Shown piece after piece: positions 15,374-21,692 of a stretch of DNA of 38,550 bases. The stretch comes from Actinacidiphila glaucinigra (GTDB taxonomy: Bacteria; Actinomycetota; Actinomycetes; Streptomycetales; Streptomycetaceae), in contig NZ_FZOF01000045.1 of assembly GCF_900188405.1 (NCBI RefSeq), forward strand, positions 1 to 38,550. Direction: 5' to 3'. Made by a program: the position numbers and the translations under genes. Every line of letters begins with the position of its first letter. The first letter of the stretch is position 1. The notes beneath the pieces were generated by a model, which saw only the letters and a list, made by a program, of their open reading frames with translations, was not told the origin of the DNA and ran no database searches.

Positions 15374-16096
15374 TTAGCCCGACAAGCCCTCCGGCATACC
15401 GTCCTCCACGGGCTGTGTGGATTCCAGGTGCCCCCAGGTGATGAGCCGGTGGCTGTGGCCCCACTCGGGATCGCAGGTGGTCAGGGTCAGATAGCGGCCC
15501 GGAACGGTGTATCCGGACTTCTCCGGGACGGGATCGATCACAGCGACGTCGGTGGGGACCGTGCGGTAGGGTGCGCGGTCGATCTCGTAGGTGTACCAGG
15601 TGTGCCCGTCGGTCAGGACCACCTCGTCGCCCTTGCGCAGCCTGGGGAAGTCCTTGAACGGGTCGCCGTAGGTGCGGCGGTGGCCAGCGACGGCGAAGTT
15701 GCCCACGGCGCCGAGCCGGGCGGTGTTCGCGTAGTGGCCGAGGCCCTTCTTCAGGGTGCCGGTGCCCGTCCCCTCCAGCACGGGTTTGTGCCAGGAGCGG
15801 CCCAGCCGCGGGACGTACATCACCGCGAAGGCCCTGCCGTCCCGGTACGGCGCCGCTGACGGCGCGGGGGAACCGGTGGCGGAGGCCGAGGGGGAGGGGC
15901 CGTCCGTGCCCCCGGGGGGCGGGTCGGTCACGGAGACCGGACCTGTCGCCCAGCGGTCCTCCAGCCGGTCGATCTCCCCGTCCATCGCCCGGTCCGCCCG
16001 CACGCCGGTCCAGAACAGCACGTAGCAGACGAAGAGCACGATCAGCGCGCCCACGGTGATGCACAACTCGCTCAGCGTCCGCACCACCAGGCGCAT
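15374..16096 (-). CDS. Class E sortase-like protein, third copy
   Basis: A 240-residue single-pass sortase: membrane segment at about 7-30, Pro/Ser/Thr-rich external spacer at about 52-84 (DPPPGGTDGPSPSASA), then the sortase domain. The residues are His139 (FAVAGHRRTYGDPF), Cys208 (LTLTTCDPEW) and Arg217 (HSHRLITWG). Compared with the two downstream sortases it has GHR instead of AHR, CDP instead of CTP, and HSHR before the conserved LITW, so it may have distinct substrate preference. Start: ATG 16096, 2 bases after the DUF881 stop and with GGGG upstream. A GTG at 16102 overlapping that stop (GTGA) is a close alternative. It is the second gene of the DUF881-to-sortase operon. Confidence 0.9.
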   Translation of the reverse strand: MRLVVRTLSELCITVGALIVLFVCYVLFWTGVRADRAMDGEIDRLEDRWATGPVSVTDPPPGGTDGPSPSASATGSPAPSAAPYRDGRAFAVMYVPRLGRSWHKPVLEGTGTGTLKKGLGHYANTARLGAVGNFAVAGHRRTYGDPFKDFPRLRKGDEVVLTDGHTWYTYEIDRAPYRTVPTDVAVIDPVPEKSGYTVPGRYLTLTTCDPEWGHSHRLITWGHLESTQPVEDGMPEGLSG

Positions 16097-16098
16097 GC

Positions 16099-16866
16099 TC
16101 ACCCCACAGGCTTGGCGTACCGCAGATCCACTGTGCCGGAGTAGCCGGGAAGAGTCACCCGTCGGTCGTCCTCGACTTTCCAGCCGAGCCCGTAAGCCTG
16201 GACGTACTGCAGGTAGTTCTGGATCGCGGGGCTGGCGTCCAGCGCCTTGTGCAGCTTCTCCTGGTCGCCGACGGCCGTGATGGTGTACGGCGGGGAGTAG
16301 ACGCGGCCCTGCAGGATGAGGGTGTTGCCGACGCAGCGCACCGCGCTGGTGGAGATCAGCCGCTGGTCCATCACCTTGATGCCGGAGGCGCCGCCCGCCC
16401 ACAGCGCGTTGACCACGGCCTGCAGGTCCTGCTGGTGGATGACGAGGTCGTTCGGCTGCGGGTCCGGCACGCCCGGGACGAGCGGGGTCGCGTCCGGCGG
16501 CGCGTCGTTCAGGGTGACCGAGACGGCGGGACCGGTGAGCTTGACGGTGCCGGCCTCGGCGCCGAGCCGCGCCAGCTGCTTCCGGGCGGCGTCGCTGACG
16601 CCGCTGTCCGTGTGGGCGAGTCCGTCGACGTCCCTGCGGACCCCGGCGAGCTCGTTGTCCAGCTGCTCGTTCTGGCGGCTCTTCTCCTGCACGCGGTCCG
16701 ACAGGCGCAGCAGCGGGTCGTCGGTGCGGATGTCCAGGCCCTTGGCTGTGTCGAAACTCATCCAGAACAGCAGACCCGCCATGGCGAACACCCCGGCGCT
16801 GAGCACACGAAGCACCACAGACCGGGCGGATCGGCGGGCCGGGGAGACGTCAACCGGATTGCTCAC
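16099..16866 (-). CDS. DUF881 membrane protein
   Basis: A 255-residue protein with one N-terminal membrane segment (about residues 19-38), a coiled-coil-like region (about 55-90, RVQEKSRQNEQLDNELAGVR) and an external DUF881 domain with the family stretches NDLVIHQQDLQAVVNALW and YTITAVGDQEKLHKALD. DUF881 proteins (YlxW/YlxX-like) flank division genes in Gram-positives and sit beside trpG and crgA in Mycobacterium. Their biochemical role is unknown; the coiled coil and topology resemble FtsB/DivIC-like scaffold proteins. GTG 16866 was chosen because GGAAGGAGA and AAGG lie just upstream; an in-frame TTG at 16887 is less likely. First gene of the operon, divergent from crgA. Confidence 0.88.
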   Translation of the reverse strand: MSNPVDVSPARRSARSVVLRVLSAGVFAMAGLLFWMSFDTAKGLDIRTDDPLLRLSDRVQEKSRQNEQLDNELAGVRRDVDGLAHTDSGVSDAARKQLARLGAEAGTVKLTGPAVSVTLNDAPPDATPLVPGVPDPQPNDLVIHQQDLQAVVNALWAGGASGIKVMDQRLISTSAVRCVGNTLILQGRVYSPPYTITAVGDQEKLHKALDASPAIQNYLQYVQAYGLGWKVEDDRRVTLPGYSGTVDLRYAKPVG

Positions 16867-17002
16867 CGTAGCCTTATCTCCTTCCAACCCGAGGAAGCAC
16901 TACGCTAACGGACGCCCGGTGACATGGTCCCTCCAGTCGTCCGGCCGCTCACACAAGACGTCACACGCGCGGTTACGCAGCGCATCGACAGGAGAGTCCC
17001 TC

Positions 17003-17257
17003 GTGCCGAAGTCACGGATCCGCAAGAAGGCCGACTTCACTCCGCCCCCGGAGAAGACCACCCCCATAAAGCTGAAGTCCGGCCGCGGCTGGGTGGCTCC
17101 GCTCATGCTGGCACTGTTCCTCGTCGGCCTGGCGTGGATCGTGGTCTTCTACGTGACGCAGGGCAGCTTCCCGATCGAGCAACTGGGCAACTGGAACATC
17201 GCCGTCGGCTTCGGCTTCATCGCGGGCGGGTTCGTCGTGTCCACGCAGTGGAAGTAG
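17003..17257 (+). CDS. crgA: CrgA cell division protein
   Basis: An 84-residue membrane protein with a basic cytoplasmic start (PKSRIRKKADFTPPPEK) and two membrane segments (about 32-52 and 62-80), ending VVSTQWK. This matches the conserved actinobacterial CrgA family in length and sequence. In S. coelicolor CrgA (WhiP) coordinates growth and sporulation septation and inhibits FtsZ ring formation when overproduced; in mycobacteria it bridges FtsZ, FtsQ, FtsI and PBPA. GTG start with GGAGAG and a 6-base spacer. Monocistronic, with a terminator hairpin about 90 bases downstream that stands inside a DnaA-box cluster. Confidence 0.96.
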   Translation: MPKSRIRKKADFTPPPEKTTPIKLKSGRGWVAPLMLALFLVGLAWIVVFYVTQGSFPIEQLGNWNIAVGFGFIAGGFVVSTQWK

Positions 17258-17269
17258 CAGCTCGCACAG

Positions 17270-17471
17270 TTATCCACAGGCGTCATCCACAGTGTTGAAA
17301 AGGTCGCATGATCTGTGGATAACCGCCAGCCGGTTGACACCGGTGTGACCGGTGGTCCGATGTACGGACCACCGGTCTTTCGTTGATCTTGCAGGTCAGA
17401 CACGGTGCACACGGGCTCGCCCACGGCTTGCCCACAGGATGCACAGGAGGCCTCCGCCTCTCTGTGGATAA
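17270..17471. promoter_or_regulatory. Cluster of DnaA boxes between crgA and the rhomboid gene
   Basis: Three perfect copies of TTATCCACA lie in this non-coding gap: 17270-17278 (plus), 17314-17322 (minus) and 17463-17471 (minus). Near matches are TCATCCACA at 17283-17291 and TTGCCCACA at 17428-17436. TTATCCACA is the high-affinity box of E. coli and an accepted Streptomyces variant (consensus TTGTCCACA). Such AT-containing 9-mers are very rare in DNA of this composition. Clusters of DnaA boxes outside oriC that bind DnaA and modulate initiation are known in S. coelicolor (named H69, H24 and D78); this could be the counterpart of one of them. No DNA-unwinding AT-rich region is present, so it is not an origin. 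Confidence 0.8.
17348..17376 (+). terminator. Intrinsic terminator of crgA
   Basis: A perfect 12-bp stem (ACCGGTGGTCCG with its complement) with loop ATGTA, followed by CTTTCGTT on the plus strand. It lies between the second and third perfect DnaA boxes. Confidence 0.8.
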
Positions 17472-17498
17472 CGTCTGATCAACGGTGCGCGTTACGGC

Positions 17499-18353
17499 CT
17501 ACGCGGAGATATTCGCGACTCCGGCCCACACCGTGACCGCCACGGCGAGCAGCATCGCCGCACACGTCCCCCACTGGACCAGCGCCCGGCGCGAGCGCGG
17601 CGCGTATGCCATCGCGACGGCGATGATCACGCCGACGACGAGACCGCCGATGTGCGCCTCCCAGCTGATGCCTCCCCAGGTGAAGGTGAACAGCAGGTTC
17701 AGCCCGAGCAGGATCAGCACCGGCCGCATGTCCATCCGCAGCCGCTTCACGAAGACGGCCGTCGCGCCGAAAAGCCCGTAGATCGCGCCCGACGCGCCGA
17801 GGGTCAGTGTCTCCGGGGCCAGCAGCACCACAAGCGCGCTGCCCCCCAGCCCCGCGATCAGATAGAGCGCGGTGTAGCGGGCCCGGCCGAGCAGCGTCTC
17901 CAGCGGACCGCCGATCCACCACAGCGAGAGCATGTTGAACGCGATGTGCGCGAACTCCTGGTGGAGGAACATCGAGCTCACCAGCCGGTACCACTCGCCG
18001 GGTCCGCCGGCCACGCCGCACTGCACGCTGTCGGGGACGTAGCACGGGGTGAAGAGCCCCAGCGCGGTGACGAAAGGCCTGCCCTCGACCCTGGCGAGCA
18101 GGAAGACCAGCAGGTTCAGCCCGATCAGGATCTTGGTGACCAGCCGGGGGTCCCCGGCCACCGAGCCGCCCGCCACCGTACGGGGTTCGGCGGCCTGGGC
18201 CGCGCGACGGCCCTCCCGCACGCACTCCGGGCAGTGGAAGCCGACCGACGCGTTGATCATGCACTCCGGACAGATCGGCCGCTCACAGCGGGAGCAGCGG
18301 ATCCCGGTCTCCCGGTCCGGGTGCCGGTAGCAGCGGACGGCCTGGTCGGTCAT
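17499..18353 (-). CDS. Rhomboid-family intramembrane serine protease with N-terminal zinc ribbon
   Basis: 284 residues. The N-terminus (about 1-50) is a Cys/His-rich metal-binding module with Cys8, His11, Cys20, Cys23, Cys28, Cys31, His40, Cys41 and Cys44, resembling a B-box-type zinc finger. After a linker comes a six- or seven-pass rhomboid domain with catalytic Ser188 (LGASGAIYGLFG) and His234 (WEAHIGGLVVG), plus the conserved HxxxAHIAFNM stretch on the segment upstream. Active rhomboids cut transmembrane helices of substrate proteins within the bilayer. The substrate here is unknown; mycobacteria encode a rhomboid-like or membrane protein near the same place. ATG start with GAAGGG upstream. 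Preceded by a terminator of the cyclophilin gene, so probably transcribed alone. Confidence 0.93.
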   Translation of the reverse strand: MTDQAVRCYRHPDRETGIRCSRCERPICPECMINASVGFHCPECVREGRRAAQAAEPRTVAGGSVAGDPRLVTKILIGLNLLVFLLARVEGRPFVTALGLFTPCYVPDSVQCGVAGGPGEWYRLVSSMFLHQEFAHIAFNMLSLWWIGGPLETLLGRARYTALYLIAGLGGSALVVLLAPETLTLGASGAIYGLFGATAVFVKRLRMDMRPVLILLGLNLLFTFTWGGISWEAHIGGLVVGVIIAVAMAYAPRSRRALVQWGTCAAMLLAVAVTVWAGVANISA

Positions 18354-18376
18354 GTCTCAGCCCTTCGCAGCGGAAT

Positions 18377-18406
18377 CGCCCCGCCCGTCATACGCACGGG
18401 CGGGGC
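18377..18406 (-). terminator. Intrinsic terminator of the cyclophilin gene
   Basis: A perfect 12-bp GC-rich stem (18377-18388 with 18395-18406 region) with a 7-base loop lies 18 bases after the cyclophilin stop and before the rhomboid start. No T-run follows. Confidence 0.7.
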
Positions 18407-18424
18407 GTTCGGGTTCCCGGGACC

Positions 18425-18952
18425 CTAGCGACGCTCGATCACGACGCTCTGGATCACGACGTCCTCCAGCGGACGCTCGGTGCGCGGGTTGGTGGGGGTG
18501 GTCGCGATGGAGTCCACGACCTTCTGGCTGGCGGGGTCGGTGACCTCGCCGAAGATGGTGTGCTTGCGGGTGAGCCACGCGGTCGGGGCGACCGTGATGA
18601 AGAACTGCGAGCCGTTGGTGCCCGGGCCGGCGTTCGCCATGGCCAGGAGGTAGGGCTTGGTGAAGCCGAGGTCCGGGTGGAACTCGTCGGGGAACTGGTA
18701 GCCGGGACCGCCGGTGCCGTTGCCCAGCGGGTCGCCGCCCTGGATCATGAAGCCGGAGATGACCCGGTGGAAGACCGTGCCGTCGTAGAGGGGGTCGTGG
18801 GAGGCCCGACCGGTGTGGGGGTCCGTCCACTCCCGGCCGCCCTCGGCGAGCTCCACGAAGTTCTTGACCGTCTTCGGCGCGTGGTTCGGCAGCAGCCGGA
18901 CGGTGATGTCCCCGTGGTTGGTCTTCAGGGTGGCGTAGAGCTGCTCGGCCAC
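18425..18952 (-). CDS. Cyclophilin-type peptidyl-prolyl cis-trans isomerase
   Basis: A 175-residue cytoplasmic cyclophilin that should speed Xaa-Pro isomerisation during protein folding. It has the family core: TVKNFVELAEG, FHRVISGFMIQGGDP (catalytic Arg, Phe and Gln), GPGTNGSQFFITV and a Trp in APTAWLTRKHTIFGEV that in other cyclophilins contacts cyclosporin. No signal peptide is present. I chose GTG 18952 (reads VAEQLYATLK) because GGAAGG lies 7 bases upstream and family homology begins there; the ATG at 18967 would have its codons in that Shine-Dalgarno sequence. Corresponds in position to ppiA of the mycobacterial oriC region. Divergent from the DUF5324 gene. Confidence 0.95.
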   Translation of the reverse strand: MAEQLYATLKTNHGDITVRLLPNHAPKTVKNFVELAEGGREWTDPHTGRASHDPLYDGTVFHRVISGFMIQGGDPLGNGTGGPGYQFPDEFHPDLGFTKPYLLAMANAGPGTNGSQFFITVAPTAWLTRKHTIFGEVTDPASQKVVDSIATTPTNPRTERPLEDVVIQSVVIERR

Positions 18953-19170
18953 GATCTTGCCTTCCATAGTCCTCACTGACAGGGGCAAATCCTCGCATGC
19001 CGCGGCATCCCGAACGCAACTGTCGCGCCGCAGGTCATCCGGTGGCATCGTCGGTGAAGGCTCCCCTTGACCCGGATGCCCGTACGCACATGCCGTACCC
19101 AGCGGCGGCGGGCATGATTTCAAACCGGGTGGAAAGGCGAAAACCGAACGCCACCGAGGAGGAGGTTCTC

Positions 19171-19938
19171 GTGACCCGCATCGACAGCGTGCGCGACGCA
19201 GCCGAGAGGACGAGGGACAGCGTGCGGCACGCCGCGGACGTGGTGGCGCCGTACGCCGACACAGCGAAGGTCAACGCCGTGCACTACGCGGACGAGGCCA
19301 GGATCTACCTGGCACCGCGGGTGTCGGCGGCCGGGCGGCAGGCCCGCACGGCGGCCCGGACGCAGTACGACGCGCACCTGGCGGCGCGTCTCGACCAGGC
19401 CCTGGCGGCGGTGCCGCCGGGCGTCCAGCAGAAGGTGGGGACCGCCGCCCGGCGCACCCGTGACACCGCCCGTCTGGCGGCGGAGTTCACGGCGCCGCGG
19501 ATGGGCCAGGCGGTGACCACCGTGCGCAGCGTCGCGGCCCCGGCCGCCGAGGAGGCGGCCGCCCGCAGCGCCGCCGCCGTCGCCGTGCTGCGCAGCCACG
19601 TCACGGCGGACGACATCCGCAGGCTGGAGCGCCGCCGCGAGCGCCGGGCCCGCAACGGGCGGTTCGCCAAGGGCCTGCTGCTGGCGGGCCTCGTCGCCGG
19701 GGCGGGCTTCGCGGCGTGGAAGTGGTGGAGCAAGCAGACCAACCCCGACTGGCTGGTGGAGCCCGCGCCCGCCACCGAGGTCGCCGACCGCGCCTCCCTC
19801 AACGGCGGCGTCGGGGCCGACGCCTCGTTCGGCAAGGTCGACGGCTCGCCGGTGGACGCCCTCGACCCGGAGGTACAGGCCAAGCAGGCGGAGTCGGACG
19901 CCGACGACCGTCGCGACCGCGGGGACACCCGCCCGTGA
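19171..19938 (+). CDS. DUF5324-type membrane-associated protein
   Basis: A 255-residue Ala/Arg-rich helical protein starting TRIDSVRDAAERTRDSVRHA, with repeated amphipathic stretches up to about residue 160 and a basic patch (LERRRERRARNGRFAKG). A single hydrophobic segment follows at about 169-187 (LLLAGLVAGAGFAAWKWW), then an acidic C-terminal part. I believe this is the Streptomyces DUF5324 family; no biochemical role is known to me. The amphipathic N-terminal region, with (D/E)xxxRTR and YADxA repeats, resembles apolipoprotein-like or envelope-stress helical proteins, but that is only a resemblance. GTG start with an excellent GAGGAGGAGG site and 5-base spacer. Transcribed alone, with a strong terminator after it. 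Confidence 0.85.
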   Translation: MTRIDSVRDAAERTRDSVRHAADVVAPYADTAKVNAVHYADEARIYLAPRVSAAGRQARTAARTQYDAHLAARLDQALAAVPPGVQQKVGTAARRTRDTARLAAEFTAPRMGQAVTTVRSVAAPAAEEAAARSAAAVAVLRSHVTADDIRRLERRRERRARNGRFAKGLLLAGLVAGAGFAAWKWWSKQTNPDWLVEPAPATEVADRASLNGGVGADASFGKVDGSPVDALDPEVQAKQAESDADDRRDRGDTRP

Positions 19939-19976
19939 CGTGACGGCCCGGGCACCGGCAGCGGTGTGACACGGCA

Positions 19977-20021
19977 GGCAGGAGGGCGACGGACCCGTGA
20001 CGGGTCCGCCGCCCTCCTGCC
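19977..20021. terminator. Terminator between the convergent DUF5324 and MFS genes
   Basis: A 20-bp stem in two blocks (12 bp and 8 bp) separated by one A/C mismatch, loop TGA. It lies 39 bases after the plus-strand stop and 14 bases before the minus-strand stop, so it can serve both genes. Confidence 0.85.
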
Positions 20022-20034
20022 GTACACACCCCCG

Positions 20035-21636
20035 TCACCGTCCGGACGGCGCGGCCGACGGCAGGACCTCCTTCTCGGCCTCCGGGTCGGGGATCTCCGC
20101 CGGCACCCCGCGCAGGGTGTACAGCGCCGCGACGGCGCCCGCGGCGAGCAGCACCGCCCCCACCACGGCGGTGATCTGCACGCTGTGGCAGAAGGCGTCC
20201 TTCGCGGCCGTCAGCAGCGCGATCCCGTCCGCCGCGGGCACCCGCGCGGCCGCCTCGAAGGCCCCGCCCACCGACTCCCGGGCGGCGTCCGCGGTGCCCG
20301 CGGGCAGCCCCGGGGGCAGGACGAGGGCGTCGCGGTAGACCGCGCCGAGCAGCGAGCCGAGGATCGCGATGCCCAGCGAGCCGCCCATCTCCATGGCGGT
20401 CTCCGAGACGGCGGCGGCCGCACCGGCCCGCTCCTTGGGGGCGCTCGCCAGAATCGTGTCGTTGGTGACGGAGACGATCAGGATGATGCCCGCGCCGTTG
20501 ACGACCAGCGGCGCCAGCAGCCCCCAGTACGGCATCCCCGGCGAGGACAGCGAGCCCAGCACCGCGGTGCTCGCGGACAGCACCACCAGCCCGAGGGCCA
20601 CCACCCGCGCCCGGCCCAGCCGCGGGATCAGCGCGGTGGCCAGCGGAGCGGCGAAGGCCGCGGCCAGCGGGCCGGGGAGCAGCGCCAGCCCCGCGGTGAA
20701 GGGCGACCAGCCGCGGACGACCTGGAAGTACAGGGAGAAGGCGAGCGACAGCGTGGACGAGGCGAAGATCATGACCAGGTTGGAGCCGACCGCGCCGCTG
20801 AAGGCCGGGTTGCGGAACAGCCGCAGGTCGATCAGGGGTTCCTCGACGCGCACCTGGCGGCGGGCGAACAGCGCCAGGGCCGCCGCGCCGACCGCCGCGG
20901 CGATCCACACGGGCGCGTGGTCCGCGCCGTCCCGGAAGCCCTCCTTGATCGCGTAGACGGCTCCCACGACCCCGACGACCGACAGGGGCACGCCGATCCA
21001 GTCGAGCCGGCCCGGCCGCGGGTTGCGGGACTCCGGCAGCACCAGCACACCGGCCACCAGGACGACGGCCATGAGCGGGACGTTGATCAGGAAGACCGAG
21101 CCCCACCAGAAGTGGTCCAGCAGCAGACCGCCGACCACCGGGCCGAGCGCGAAACTCGCGGCGCCGATGCCGCTGCTGATCCCGATCGCCGTGGTGCGCT
21201 CCCTGGGGTCGGTGAAGGCGTGCCGCACGACGGAGAGCGTGGAGGGGACCATCGCCGCACCGGCGACGCCGAGCAGCGCGCGGCCGGCGATCAGCGCCCC
21301 GGGGGTGGGGGCGTAGGCGGTGAGCAGCGAGGCCACGCCGAAAGCGGCGGCGCCCAGCAGCATCATCCGCTTGCGGCCGAGCCGGTCCCCGAGGTTGCCC
21401 ATGACGACCAGCAGGCCGCCCATGGCGAAGCCGTAGACGTCGGAGATCCACAGGATCTCGGTGCCGGTGGGGCCCATGTCCCTCAGCAGCGAGGGGATGG
21501 CGTAGTTGAGCACGCTGTTGTCGATGCCGAGGAGCATGGCGGCCAGGCAGCAGACGGCGAGTGCGGCCCACCGGTGGCGGGCGGGAGCCGCGGGGGCCGT
21601 GGCCGCGGTGTCGTGTGTGCTTGCGGGATTCGTCAT
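20035..21636 (-). CDS. MFS drug exporter, DHA2 (14-TM) family
   Basis: A 533-residue proton-coupled exporter. Hydrophobicity is that of about 14 membrane segments. DHA2 hallmarks are visible: MLLGIDNSVLNYAIPSL at segment 1 (motif D1-like), GNLGDRLGRKRMMLLG between segments 2 and 3 (motif A), GRALLGVAGAAMVPS (motif B region) and GIGAASFALGPVVGGLLLD (antiporter motif C). Such pumps export antiseptics, dyes or antibiotics; the real substrate is unknown. The ATG at 21636 has no good ribosome-binding site, and a GTG at 21645 is an alternative start. It begins 56 bases after the stop of the SARP-like regulator and probably lies in one transcript with it, so the regulator may control the pump. Confidence 0.92.
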   Translation of the reverse strand: MTNPASTHDTAATAPAAPARHRWAALAVCCLAAMLLGIDNSVLNYAIPSLLRDMGPTGTEILWISDVYGFAMGGLLVVMGNLGDRLGRKRMMLLGAAAFGVASLLTAYAPTPGALIAGRALLGVAGAAMVPSTLSVVRHAFTDPRERTTAIGISSGIGAASFALGPVVGGLLLDHFWWGSVFLINVPLMAVVLVAGVLVLPESRNPRPGRLDWIGVPLSVVGVVGAVYAIKEGFRDGADHAPVWIAAAVGAAALALFARRQVRVEEPLIDLRLFRNPAFSGAVGSNLVMIFASSTLSLAFSLYFQVVRGWSPFTAGLALLPGPLAAAFAAPLATALIPRLGRARVVALGLVVLSASTAVLGSLSSPGMPYWGLLAPLVVNGAGIILIVSVTNDTILASAPKERAGAAAAVSETAMEMGGSLGIAILGSLLGAVYRDALVLPPGLPAGTADAARESVGGAFEAAARVPAADGIALLTAAKDAFCHSVQITAVVGAVLLAAGAVAALYTLRGVPAEIPDPEAEKEVLPSAAPSGR

Positions 21637-21692
21637 GGCCGACACGGTGCGCGCGGGCGCTGACCGGCCGCGCACCGCGCGCTGACCGGCGG

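Noticed and set aside
17446..17455. GGAGGCCTCC palindrome in the DnaA-box gap
   Set aside because: A 10-base GC palindrome is expected by chance at this composition, and it matches no site I know.
17270..17471. Reading the DnaA-box gap as oriC
   Set aside because: oriC in Streptomyces lies between dnaA and dnaN and has about 19 boxes over several hundred bases; here there are three to five and the flanking genes are crgA and a rhomboid gene.
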